NCBI GenBank assembly: GCA_002118135.1
Contig: BDIU01000271.1
Coordinates: forward strand, 1 to 64,000
DNA from: Trebouxia sp. TZW2008
Taxonomy: Eukaryota > Chlorophyta > Trebouxiophyceae > Trebouxiales > Trebouxiaceae
DNA: 64,000 bases
Reading direction: 5' to 3'
Shown here piece after piece: positions 1 through 12,300 of the stretch (position 1 is the stretch's first letter; each line of letters opens with the position of its first letter). Under the pieces are notes generated by a model, which had not been told where the DNA came from, did no database searches, and was given only the letters and a program-made list of their open reading frames with translations. The position numbers and the translations under genes were made by a program.

Positions 1-404
1 TGTAATGCAACCTCCGCAAGGTTGTCTTACACTTCACGAGCACTTACATTGCCTTGAAGACAGTCACTGAAGTCCATGATTTGTCAGATCAGTTTGATCA
101 ATTTGCTGGGCAAGTCTGTTGTTTCAGCTTCTTTATTGCAGGTTGCAAGCCTCTAAGCACTGAGGTCTTGTGTCTTTCACTGCTGACTAGCCCAAGAGCG
201 GGTTGACTTTCACGTGGTGACTGTTTCCATGATCACATGGACAGCGTCCCTTTTTAATGCTGCTTACTCAGCGCGTTCATCTATCTTGCATACTTCTTCT
301 TGCAAGAACTGCTGTGCATACAGCGGTTACAACAGTTAACGGTGTCACTTCGACACCACCACTGTCGGAAAACACTCTTGCAACATGACCTCGCAGTTCA
401 GCAG

Positions 405-655
405 CTCCACACTCATTCCCTGCTAAGATCCAAAAGCCTGGGTTATGCAGGATTCTGTCTACGTTTCTCGGGAAGCTGGGGAGCTGAGGCATTACTCTAC
501 TACACTAGGGTTGACAGATGACTATCTGTGTTCAAACAGTAAAACCTAGCGTTTTCAAGGTTTTACTCATGCTCTTCCTGCACAGTAAGGGAACTCCGTG
601 ACACAGTCATGACATAATCCTGTAAATGCTTAGTCATAGCAAATGGTCAGTGGTG
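405..655. repeat. Partial copy of the left-end direct repeat
   Basis: This stretch matches the last third of the two longer direct repeats that follow: the TTTCT(C/T)GGGAAG block, the AAACCTAGC block and the final CAAATGGTCAGTGGT block occur in the same order. It abuts the next copy directly, without the ORF-containing spacer that separates the two full copies. It is therefore either a truncated member of a tandem array or a remnant terminal repeat. Bases 1-404 hold no gene that I can support. Confidence 0.6.
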
Positions 656-663
656 AGATAGGC

Positions 664-1420
664 AAACAGACAGAATCTAAAAGAAATCAGAACTCGACAT
701 GTCTGCACGCAGAAAAGACCAATGTTATGTCATCCTGTTCGAATCCTACCCGAATCCTGGGGAATTCAATAGGTTTTGGCCCAACTTCTGCAGAAACTGC
801 GTGCAGCTTCTGTGGGATCAGCGCCACATGAATGTAGCGTCAGCGCCTGCACACTGCGCGCTCTGGGCACAGCCTCTGCATGCGCAGCCACTGCGTACAG
901 CTATCAGTAGCTTTGCGTGCAGACACTCGAAAGTTTGGATTTGAGTGTATTATGTTAGAGTCCCCCAAGGTTGTGTGAAGGGCAGCGCCGCAAGCGGCGA
1001 AAAGACAGGGGTAGTGCGTGTGTGCGACCCTGGTTTGACATGATTTTAGTAACCTTTCCAGCTCAGCAGGTTCCCACTCACTCTCTCCTGAGAGCCTGAA
1101 GTATGAGCAACTTCCAATTCTACAAACCTTTCTTGGGAAGGTGGGAAGGTGGGGCGTCCCTACTCTACACTACTACACTAAGTACTGTGACAACAACGAC
1201 AATAGAAATAAGAACAAATGACATGGGAAACAGGGGTTGTCGGGTTTTGGACCTGGTCGGAAACCCCCCTGCTTTCAGCTTCACAAAACCTAGCCTGGGA
1301 AGGTGCAGTGTTTTTTTAGTGATGCTCTCCCTGCTTAGTAATGCAAACTCCATGACATAATCATGATGTAACTCTGAAAATGCTTAGTAACGGCAAATGA
1401 TCAGTGGTCAGTGTTGTGAA
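664..1420. repeat. Direct repeat, copy 1 (~755 bp)
   Basis: Aligns by eye along its whole length with 2086-2873. Shared landmarks in order are an AACAGACA(G/T)AATCTAAA start, a CTTCTGCAGAAACTGCGTGCA block, a CGCCGC-AA-GCGGCG hairpin (986-999), a GGGAAGGTGGGAAGGTGGG minisatellite, a C-rich CCCCCCTGCTTTCA block and a terminal GTCAGTGGTCAGTGTTG. Divergence is perhaps 15-20 percent with small indels, so it is not recent. No open frame is conserved between copies, so ORFs read through it are spurious. Confidence 0.75.
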
Positions 1421-1429
1421 TTGTCTGAC

Positions 1430-1976
1430 TCATGACCTACTTAGGGTGGGAGGTGGTGTAGAAGCGGGAAGCTCTGCAGCCGCTGCGTACCCTGCCGCCC
1501 TTGCTGCTAGGATATAGTGCCTGAGGATCACGTTGAGGTGAAGGTGCGCCTTTCGAGCCTCGTCGTAGGTGATCTTGGTGTTTGTGTTGACAGCTATGTC
1601 TGCTAGGTCAGAGGCGATGATCTCTAGCTCTTTGTTGCAGAAATTGTAGGTGGGCAAGAACTCTCTGGCTGGACTGGGCATGCTAGAATTGAGAACTCGA
1701 TTGTGTTGAGAAGGCTTCTGAGCAGCGCTTTATCTCTGGGGCTGAACGTAGTCTTCGACGTCGCTTTTACAATACCCTCTAGGGCTGCCTTGATCTCTGT
1801 AGCGTTCATGCCTCTTCTTCAGTGGCGTCTATCAGCTCAGTAATCAAATCAGTGACTTGGCTCTCTAGGCTGCAGAGCTCCTCGACGTCAAACTTCTTCT
1901 TGGTTTCCTTGATTTCTTTTAATTGCCTTATCGCCAGCTCCAAATGCTTTTTCAGGTTGTCGTAAGCGGTGCTCAT
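1430..1976 (-). CDS. Block of three overlapping small minus-strand ORFs inside the direct-repeat pair
   Basis: Three ORFs run head to tail on the minus strand: 1976-1806 (ATG start, 56 aa, Lys/Glu-rich, probably helical), 1809-1624 (ATG, 61 aa) and 1681-1430 (ATG, 83 aa, Ala-rich C-terminus). The first stop and second start overlap as ATGA; the second and third overlap by 58 bp. Upstream, at about 2060-1880, a further frame without ATG encodes a strongly hydrophobic stretch (GIIIIVFIVCLVASC) followed by a basic tail. No splice sites are needed, unlike every other gene here. This could be a polycistronic element-borne unit, or a single ORF broken by frameshifts. I do not recognise the proteins. 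Confidence 0.35.
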
Positions 1977-2085
1977 AGAAGCAACCAAAAATGATACAAC
2001 TTGCTACTAAACACACGATGAACACGATAATGATTATGCCTAAACTGTCTTCACGACAGCCATCCTACTGAAGCCACAGAAAAAA

Positions 2086-2873
2086 CAGACATAATCTAAA
2101 GAAAATTGGAATTGCACGTGTCTGCATGCAGAAAACAACAAAGTTATGTCACCTTCTCGTAAGCCTACGAGAAAATTACAGTAGATTCTCTGCCCCAACT
2201 TCTGCAGAAACTGAAAATTACAGTAGATTCTCTGCCCCAACTTCTGCAGAAACTGCGTGCAACCTCTGTAAGATCAGCGCCACATCTCTGAGGCGTCAGC
2301 GCCTGAAGTCTGCGCGCTCTGCGTACAACCTCTGTAGCCACTGCGTGCAGCTGTCACTAGATCTGCGTGCAGAGATCAAAAGCTTGAATTTGTCTGGGTT
2401 ATGTTAGAATCCCAGGGTTGTGTACAAAGGCAGCGCCGCAAGCGGCGCCAAAGCAGGGGGGTCATGTGAGCGCGGCCCTGGTTTCACGTGGTTTTAGTAA
2501 CCTTCCCACCTTAGCTGCTTCCCACACATACTCTCTCCAGAACCCGATTAGTCACATACCTCCGATTCTACATACTTTTCTTGGGAAGGTGGGAAGGTGG
2601 GAAGGTGGGCGTTACTTCTCTACAGTACTACATAAAGTACTATGACACTAATCACACTAGAAATAAGAATAAATGGTATGGGAAGCAGGGGTAGTAGTGT
2701 AGTGTTTTGACCTGGATAGATCCCCCCCTGCTTTCAAACAGTTAAAACCTAGCCTGGGAAGCTGCAGGCTTATGTAAGGGTCTCTCCCCTGCTTAGTCAT
2801 GCACGCCCAATGACAAACCATGACATAACACTGCAAATGCTTAGTAATGGCAAATGGTCAGTGGTCAGTGTTG
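2086..2873. repeat. Direct repeat, copy 2 (~785 bp)
   Basis: Second full copy of the left-end repeat, in the same orientation as 664-1420. Its hairpin is GCGCCGC-AA-GCGGCGC at 2433-2448, one base pair longer per arm than in copy 1. It has an extra GGGAAGGT unit and an internal 42 bp tandem duplication. With copy 1 it flanks about 665 bp of unlike sequence, a layout like terminal direct repeats of a mobile element, but I see no reverse transcriptase, integrase or transposase and no clear TG...CA ends. Confidence 0.7.
2171..2254. repeat. 42 bp exact tandem duplication
   Basis: Bases 2171-2212 and 2213-2254 are identical. The unit begins GAAAATTACAGTAGATTCTC and ends CTGCAGAAACT. Copy 1 of the long repeat has only one diverged version of this segment, so the duplication arose after the long repeats separated. 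Confidence 0.9.
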
Positions 2874-2879
2874 CAAATA

Positions 2880-3389
2880 TATACAAGTGCAGCAAATGAC
2901 TTTTTGCAAGCAACATTATTTCAAGCAGCTGCACTTTGCCTGGCTGAAAGTCGTGCTGCTGTTACAGTCCTTCTTTGATGACTGCCAAGTTGAATCATCC
3001 CACATGGGCCAGGGTACGGGCGTTGATTGAGAAGTCAGATCCACATCATACTGTACAGCCTGACAGGCATATAAACATAGCAGTACTCAACGCAGGTATA
3101 TGTAGTACCCATGTAACGAACACGTAAAATAACTTGAGAACTGCCTGGACACCACACTAAAACGTCATTTGTGTTTTCACCATCATCAGGCAAATTTGAA
3201 GAAGCTATCCAGCATTGTCTACAAGCAGCAAGATCAACAAATAGGGAGCATTCTGCTCAGCACAGGCTGCATCAGTTCATATCTACTTGCAAAACACAAA
3301 GCTTACACATGCGCCACAACTTTTACAAGTTATGTTGGGAAAGCGCTTCTAGTGGCAAAAGTTTTTGAAATCCAAGCTGTGCAAAGAAA
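2880..3389. other. Intergenic/3' flank of the ABC transporter gene
   Basis: No supported coding sequence. The right part is the likely 3' untranslated region of the minus-strand ABC transporter that ends at 3390. Confidence 0.5.
3303..3307 (-). terminator. Candidate TGTAA polyadenylation signal of the ABC gene
   Basis: TTACA on the plus strand reads TGTAA on the minus strand, about 85 bases past the stop codon. TGTAA is the usual poly(A) signal of chlorophyte green algae. A second TTACA lies at about 3325. Confidence 0.4.
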
Positions 3390-6300
3390 TCAACGCTTCT
3401 GGAAGTTGAACTTCTTGAAGGCATAAGCACCCAACAGCCAGAAGACAATGATCCAGCCAAGCAAGATGAGTACAACCCAGCCCAGCCAGTCATGTCGGTA
3501 GTCAAACTGCTGCCTTAGGAACTGTGGCACAGAGATTGGAGTGGTCTCGCCGTTAAGTGTGATGAACTGATCGCTCAAGTCACCCACATTGCTGGCAACC
3601 AGGCCGTACAACGTCCAAGAGACTGGATTCAAGTAGTACATCTGCAACAAGAGAACGATCATCAGATACGATTCGAATCCATCAACATCTGTTTGGCCAT
3701 GGTTTACGCAGGGCAATGCTAGCACCATGGGAATGCAAACTGGCATCAATATACAACTGCGGTTCTGCATAAGTTGTAGGTTTGTGTACCACAAGTCTGG
3801 GTTGCTAGCTGGACTGGCAACTGGCAGTTTGGCTGAAATAGGCAGAGTTGTGCACCATACAATGCATGAGACTGCAAAGAGAGGGTGGAGCAATTCTGCA
3901 ACTCAGTTCAGACTTGTGTGGGCTGTACAATGCATGAGACTGTAGAAACAGGCCTCAAGCATCACAATAATACAATTCAAACTTATGCACGGTACAATGC
4001 ACAGGACTCCAGAAATAGGGTGAAAGCATTTCTACAATACGAGTTCAGACCAGTGCTCGACTCAGTGCATGGGTCCGCGGAAACAGGTATGAGCATCACA
4101 ACAGTACAAACTCAGACATATGCTGTACTCAGTACATGGGGCCGCAGGATATGAGCATCACTACAGTGCAAGTCCTGACTTGTACCACACACAGTGCATG
4201 AGGCCCACACAAACAATGTACAAGCATCGCTACACCACAGACCCAAAAGCAGACGGTACAAGATGCAACAAGCATTGGAAGAAGTGCTCACCCAAATCCA
4301 CCAGCCTGGGAATTCGGGCTTAGGCATGACAAAACCGGCAAACAGATTCATCAGACCATAGAAGGCTCCTGATAAAATGGCTGCCATCATGAGGTTGGGG
4401 GTAATGGCCACACAAGCTACTCCATAGTAAGTGAAGTACAGCAGGGTGAGGAACATGAAAAGCAGGAACCAGAAGAACTTGGCTGCAGCACAGCGACAAC
4501 AGTGTCAGCAGATTTGCCACAATGCAACAGGTGCAGTAGCGTGAGGAACATGACGTTGAGGGTGATGGCCACGCAGGCCACTGCATGGTAGGTGAAGTGC
4601 AGCAGCGTGAGGAACATGATGTATAAGACTGCGCCAACATCAGAGAATTTTGAATGGCAGCAGATAACGCACAGCAGGCTTGTTGCAAAGCAGCTGCAGC
4701 CAGTATATCAGTTGCACCGTGCGGAGAGTATCAGAGGGCATGATCAATTTTTGCCCGTTCACGATCAGGCTGCTCAAAATTGACATGCAATTAGCACATG
4801 ACATGGTATTCTGAGGTAGCGATGACTGAGAACAATGGCAGCATTGTTGTGCTTTTCACAGACATCGCAAGATCGATATGCCGTGTCACAAGTCAATTGC
4901 AAGCCCAAGATGAGTAGTCACGATGCACATGCTATTTCAAATGCCTGATAGGGCTGACATCAGAATTTTGCAACTCAACAGTACATTCATGCATGATACT
5001 TTGTCAGAGACAGCAATGCGTTTGTTGTACTTCAGTCTCAGGTAGGTGAGAACATGCAGAGGAGGCTTGCCTGGAGTCTTTTGGAAGCCGGCCATGAAGT
5101 AGAGCACGCACACATACAGGACAGCCTGCAGGATGAGGTACATGGCCTCTATGGTAGCCTGCAGTCAAGCACACATTGTCAAACGGCTCATGCATGACAT
5201 GAAGCTTCTTTACGCTGCAGCAAATAACTCAGGTAGGTCCTAAACCCTAAAAAAACCCTACTCAGGTTTGTCAAGTATACACAGCCTGTCACCATACGAG
5301 ACGCGATGCAATCAAAGGGACGACTGAAGACTGATGGCAAGCAAGTGCAGCGTGACGTATTGACCCTTTCAGCTCAGCAACAACATGACAAACAATGCAG
5401 ACACCCTGTTTTGCCGTATCAGCAGCATTTTGTGGCTGTTGATGACTTACCAGAGCCAGGTACCAAGGCTCTACACTGTACATGCCAGCTGCTCTCTCAC
5501 GGTAGAATACAGCCCTCTCAGCCGACACAACAGGCTGCACGAAGATGGAGTTGAGAATACCCAGGAACAGGGTGGAAGTCAGCAGCGCTCCCAAGGTGTT
5601 GTACACCTGCACAGACAGACAGGTCTCAAGCGGACATGCCCATAAATTGCATCAAGGTCATCAGCACTTGTAGCATGTCGTAATTCTGCATAGACAGACA
5701 CCGCCTGTGCAGTTTGTTGATGCCCAGTGCCAAACATGCAACATAAGGGAGCAAATTGAACAATGACCATCACGTGCGCACGTAACGCAAATCACGCCTG
5801 AAGACATCTTGCATGGCTGCTACACAGGGCGGCAGAAGCACTTGCTTGACACTGTTGACTGCATCCTGTGAAGGCAAGCACATCACAGAAAGATCATGTG
5901 ACAGCATGTACAGCACAGCATATTGAAAGTCTTCTTTGTGCACTGCTTCTGCAACAATAACAGCAGCAGGCATGGACTTTGCCTGTGGCAAATTGCCAAA
6001 ACTGTCACCGAGCAGGGACATACAAGCACACAGGGACTTGTTCAGGCAATACTGATTGCAGCAACAGCAGCATTAAGAGGAGTCACCTGCTGCTCATTGC
6101 CAGTCTTGCCACCCAGCTTCCAGAAGCAGGCGCCAAAGATAAGCGCCACAGCCAGGGAGAAGGAGAACCTGGTGGCATTGTAGTTGGGCGTGCGCCAGTA
6201 GGTCAGGTTGAACTTCCACAGGCAGATGCGGTACTGCTGAAGGAAGTTACGGGCGTACACAGTGTCAAAACTGAGGGGCGGGACATCAGGGTCAGGCTGA

Positions 6301-9300
6301 CTACCCTTCTGAATGATGTCCTCCATTCTCCTGTGGAGGCAGGACCATGTCAGCACCATGCAAGTCAGCGCATGGAGTCAGCACTGTGGGATCACCATAA
6401 GGGGTTCCACACTATTTCTGCACTCAGGAGTCAAGACTATGGTAACATGCTTCAAGTCAGAACAAGCTCATCGATACGTGTATTCAACACTGTGGTGCAA
6501 CAAACCTGAGGCATTAGCCTGACGCGAGCCCTTGTGAAACAAGTGCATGGGCTTTACAGCTGTAGCATCAGCATGAGCAGCAAAGAAGGCCTAAAGCACT
6601 AAGTGCATGAGCTTGCAGCTGCAGCCGCGCCTGAGCAGACAGATTGAGGCAACTCAACCTGAACAGTATCACAGTGGGTCTGACCAGATGCAGTGATGGG
6701 CTGTCATGTGTGCTTGTGAGGCTTGCCAGGGCGAAGATTCTAGTCACACCTATTGAGGCTGCTCTGCTAGTAGGTTTCAGCAAAGTCCATTCGCAGGCAA
6801 AGCTCATTGCTGGGCATAGTATGAAAGCAGCTCAGCAGACACATGGAGGCAAGTCAACAACATACAAGTCAGCAATTTAGGGCTTATCCAGCTGTAGACA
6901 AAGGATTCAGCTGACCTGTTGAGGCTGCTCTGCTGGTAGACTTCAGCAAAGTCCACTCCCAGGCGCTGCTCATTGCCAGGCATGGTGACTTCCAGCATCC
7001 AAGTAGCGGGGTTGAGGCCCTCAGGGGCTCGCTGCACCCCTGGTACTGCCTCATAGTAGGCAATCAGGTTGCTGGATCTCTCACCCAAATGCCCTGCAGC
7101 AGCAGCATGGTAAACGTTTTCGTCCTGCTGAGATTGAGAATGAGCGCTTGATGTCTGGCAATGCATTCTCCATGGTTCACAAGCAATGTCAGTCTGTGCA
7201 GAACAGAGCAACGTCAGTCTGTGCAAAACAGATTCATTTGTTTGCTGGGGTTTTGAAGCTGTTCTGTCACTGTAGAGCACAGCATGTAAGGGTGAATGCT
7301 TGGCTACTGACTTCTGCTACCAAACGTGCAAGCATGTGCCACATTAGACAATACTTGGCAATTTGCTGTTGCTTGCAAGACTGCATGCATGTGAGAAGGG
7401 CACTTTGTCAAAGCAAGCATCCAAAGATCTTGCAGTCACCTGCGTAGATGGTTTGGCCTCCACGCTTCAGCAGCAGCAGCTCATCAAAGGACTCAAAGAT
7501 GTCGATAGATGGCTGGTGGATGGTGCACACAATGGTTCTGCCAGTGTTGACGATGTTGCGCACTGTCCTCATGACAATGGCTGCAGCCCTGGCATCCAGC
7601 CCTGCAACAGCACATCCTCCATCATCAGTATTATGCTAAACACTGCGGTAGCGAGGCTCCATGAGTCTGCTAGGTGCGTCAAGCACATCCACGCAGGTCC
7701 TCAGATGTGCAAGCTTTGAATTGGGTTGTGCTTGCAGACACAGCAAGTGTTGAAATCAATGGTAAGCAGGAAGCCTCATGCATTGTCTTCATGGGTCCTT
7801 TCACAAGCATTGCAGGCACTTGTGGTCATCTGCTGTTGCAATGCCAGCGACTACAAATGCCTGTTCATGCAAACAGCTACAGTTGCGAGCTGTTAGGTTT
7901 GGCTGCAAATGCATGGTACTGCAAATGGCTGTAGATGAGCTTGCAAATGGTATGGAACCGACCTGAGGTGGGCTCGTCCATGAAAACAATGGAGGGGTTG
8001 GCTACCAGCTCCACTGCAATGGTGACACGCTTCCTCTGCTCAACGGACAGACCGGTCATGCCTGGAATACCCACCTGCACGCCACTCATCATATGTTACA
8101 TGCTTTAAGGCCTTGTTCCCAGTTCATTTTCTTCAGGTGGCGAAGACGCGCCTGTCTTCAGGCATATTCGGATGAACACTTTTCGTTCCAACTTCAAAGT
8201 CCCACTGATGCCTGATCGGTGCTGCAAAAGGCCTCGGGTTGAAAGGACCAGCTTGACTATGGACCCTTGACAGCAGTCTCATTTTGTACATCAGCGAAGC
8301 ACAGCATGGAGCTTGACATGCACCAATATTACAAACTAATTGAAAACAGAGGCTCCGGCTTACCAGGCCATCTCTGAGAGGGGTGAGCTCCACAAGGTCC
8401 ATGACCTCATCAACAAAGGCGGTGATGACCTCCTTGGTCTCGCCCTGGGTCCTCAGCTGGGCACTGAACAGCAGCGCCTCCCGGACTGTGGTCTGGGGGG
8501 AGTGCACGTCAAACTGCTCCACGTACCCGCTGACCCGGGCAAAGGTGGCCTGCACCTTGGGGTGGCCGTTCATGCGGATGTCACCCTGGATCACGCCGCC
8601 TGCAGCCATAATAGCAGGCATCACAAGCGGACAGAAACTGGTTTTGTCGCAACTGTACAGGCTGTTTTACCCTGGCTGACGCCCCCCGCAACAGTCACAG
8701 CAACAAGCGTCACCTCCTTGACACCCCTATGACATAAGTTGGAGGGCAAAAATTTGTCCTTAGAAATGCTGTAAGAAACACCCAAATACACCTCATGATG
8801 TGCCCAACAAGGCAAACAAGAAAGGCAAGAACAACACACCTGTTTTACGGCCTGACAGGACATCCATGAGGGTGGTCTTGCCAGCCCCTGAGACCCCCAT
8901 GAGGCAAGTAAGGATGCCTGGGCGGAAGGCTCCGCTGATGCCGTGCAGCAGCTCGAGCTGGCTCTTGCCCGCCACCTCACTCACATTGGGCAGCCCCTTG
9001 CCCTGCATCTCCTACACCACCAAACATGCAAGGGTTCAGGATGTTGCTATAATTGTGGCCAAAGAAGGCAAAGGTGTGTTTTACAGCTGCACTCCAGTTA
9101 AGGAATATGGGGCAAGACAGGAAAAGCATGAAATAATCGAGCCTTGATAAGCTTTGCAATGCGGGCTGCATCAATGTTAGACGTGACACGGACAGCATGG
9201 CACATCAGCAGGCACAGCTGCTGTCTGGACATTACAGACATCTGCTGACATGCGTGCAAGATGATGGCATCACATTCAGAGCAGAGAATGATGTTATAGA

Positions 9301-12300
9301 ATGGCAGTCCACAAAGCAGTGGATGTCTTGGAAGGTCTAGGTGGGATCCTCACAGGTGCGTGACATAAAATGAAATCTGACAGGTGCATATCACGAGCAG
9401 CAGGGTAGAATTGCAACAGGGCAGTCTAGAAAGTAGTGGACATCGTGTAAGGTCATAGTGGGATTCTCACAGGTGCATGACGCAAGGAGAAGAGCAGGAG
9501 GTTGGTGGACTTACAGGAGGGCAGTCTACAAAGTAGTGGACATCATGGAAGGTCATGGTGAGGGGTGTGAAGGGCAGCACCATGCCCTTGTCCACATTGC
9601 TCTCCTTGAAGCTGTTGCCGCCGATTCGCTTTGAGGTGCTGGCCCTCAGTTTGTCTGCAGATACAAAACAAGCCATTGGCAATAACATCAGCTATACAAC
9701 TTGAAAATATTGCTGCTACCAGGATCTGCACATGTAAACCATTGACAACACCATCAGCTTGAGGCATACATAACCCTCGCCATAGGACATGCCAGCGAGT
9801 CTCAGCAACGATTGCAGCACAGACTCAGCTTGTAGCGTACCTGCTTTGCTGACTTGACGCTCTCCATTGAAACCCTGGTGCATCTGGCCTGTTTCCACAT
9901 CAGCAACAGGGTTGACAGCTGTGCCTGGGGGCTTTGTGTGGACATCAGCAATCCCGTTGTTCTCCAGGGTCTGTTTGCTGTCCAGGGCCTTCTGGCTGCC
10001 AAGGGCTTTTCTGGATTGGGCCTTCTCAAGGCTCAAGCGCCTTTGGGAGAGAGCGGAGCTGTTGTCGCCCAGGTTACTGCGACTGTTTTTGAGAGCCAGA
10101 CTCCGCCTACTCTTGTTCTGCACAGCAGTCAATCTATCAGGAACTTTGTGCAAGAGAATTTGCAGCAATTAGCTTGAGTTGCTGCAGCTCTCCTTGTGAG
10201 CCAGGGAGGGCCAACCTTATTGTTCACAGCAACGGGGCCTAGTAAAACTTGGACCCAAAGTTTGCCTGGCAGTAACTGTTCTGAAACGCTGCGATGAAAT
10301 GATGCTCAGATAAACGGTATTGCCTGCCAGTGTCACACAAGTGCAAGTGTGATGCATAGCTTCTGGAGCACCAATGCTATTGCTGCTTAGGATTGTTGGC
10401 ATTACCTGGCCATCAACGTCTAGTACAGCGTCATCCAGCTCCCCCTTGCCAGACTGGCCAAACAGGGAGATGTCTCGGGCCCTCAAGGCCTCTTCTGACA
10501 GCACCGCAGCATTCTTGCCTAGGGGCCCCAGGAACTTCTGAGCCAGAATGATGACCACATGAAGGAAGATGATAGCCCCAATGAGGTAGCCCACACCAAT
10601 CCACACCCACCTGTTCAGCAGATTATCAGTGATTGAGCAAGGTTGAAGGATGCACAAGGAAGACAATGATGGACAGTCACAGTTGATTGTATTGTCAGTG
10701 AAAGAAGCTGAAGTTGTGCAGCAGATTTAGTTGCAGTGTGACTCTGTTGACTGTTGTGGCGCAGCAGGTAAACTCTTAGAGGACAGGTTTGGGTGCGAGG
10801 GCAGGTTTGGGTGCAAGTCATGAGAAGCATTGTGGAGGTGGCTAGTCAAAAGAAGCATGCTATGCGCCACCCTTGCACATATCATCACATTGATAATGAC
10901 ATGCAGGATGGCACAACAAGACCACAACAAAAGATCTTGGTGCAAGCCGCAGCATACCAGTAGTGATTAGGGAAAGCTCTGATCTGCAGCAGTGTGGGTC
11001 CCAGGGCACCCCATTGAGATGCTGTGAACTCATTGAAAATGCTGGCCCATTGGGCGTACTGCAAGGACTCAATCCAGTAGACAGAACAAACGACATTGCA
11101 AGTAAGAGCATACATGAAAAACTCAAGACAGCAGTAGCATACCAGTAGTGGTTAGGGAAGGCTCTAATCTGCAGCAGTGTGGGTCCCAGGGCACCCCAGC
11201 GGGACGCTGTGAACTCGTTGATGATGATGGCCCGTTGGGCATACTGCAGGGGGTCAATCCAGTAGACCCACACCACCCACGGATGCACAGACGCCTTGGG
11301 AATGACAAAGCCTCCCATCATCATGATGGCTAGCAGGGCTAGGGAGCCAACTGCATTGGCTACGACCAAATCACGGGACAAGGCACCAATGGCTCGGAAG
11401 AGGCAGATGGCCATGTTGTGCACCAGGAACAGCAGCAGCCAATAGACAAAGAACCTGCACAAGCACAGCAGCTTGTCAGCATGAGACTGCTTTTGATGCC
11501 AGGGAGCCAACTGCCTTGGCTACAGCCGGACATGGGATAAGGCACCAATGGCTTGAAGAGGCAGATGGCCATGTTGTGCACCAGGAATAGCAGCAGCCAG
11601 TACACAAAGAACCTGCACAGATACAACAAGTTGTCAGCATTTAAATTTTTTTGGAGGCAAGGAAGCTGGCCACATTGGCTACAAGAACATCACAGGATAG
11701 GGCACCAATGGCCAGACAGATTGCTGTGTTGTGCACAAGGAGTAGCAGCAGCCATCACACAAACAATTTGCGCAAGACCCTGTCCCTTGACCCTGTGGTC
11801 AAGTGCTGCAATGACATTAACAACAGTCAGCTGGTTTGCCTGCTACACAGGCACAGCACCACAACATACTGCACTGAAATGCGCAGTGCTTGGCACAGCA
11901 TACGCCGGGCAGTCCAGAACAGGATGCTGCAATGTGCATTCAGAAACCATCTGTCAGCAGTCAGCATCAGATCACAACAACAAGAACTATGCTTGGCTGC
12001 GACATGCTTAACAAAGCATGTGAAGCATTGAGGCACAGGGTGTTGATGAGTCTCACCTGCCAGCAGTGGGGGCGAGATCAATCTCGAAGTACGTGATGAC
12101 GGTGTAGAGCAGGGACTCTATGAAGGAGACAGGGAGCCGCATCAGAGTGGTGGGCAGCACAAAGGTCCAAGCCGGAAAGAAGTAGTTGTCCCTCTGCTTG
12201 AAGAACACTGGCAGCCGCTCAATCTGCAGCAGAGCACCAATTCAGCTGGACACAGCTTGGGTCTACACGCCTTTGAACATCAGCAAACTAAGCACAAGAC

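Noticed and set aside
664..2873. LTR retrotransposon
   Set aside because: The direct repeats are LTR-sized, but there are no TG...CA termini, primer-binding site, polypurine tract or reverse transcriptase; the interior is far too short for an autonomous element.
3858..4210. CRISPR-like array
   Set aside because: Repeats are degenerate, spacers are themselves repetitive and the array lies inside a eukaryotic intron.
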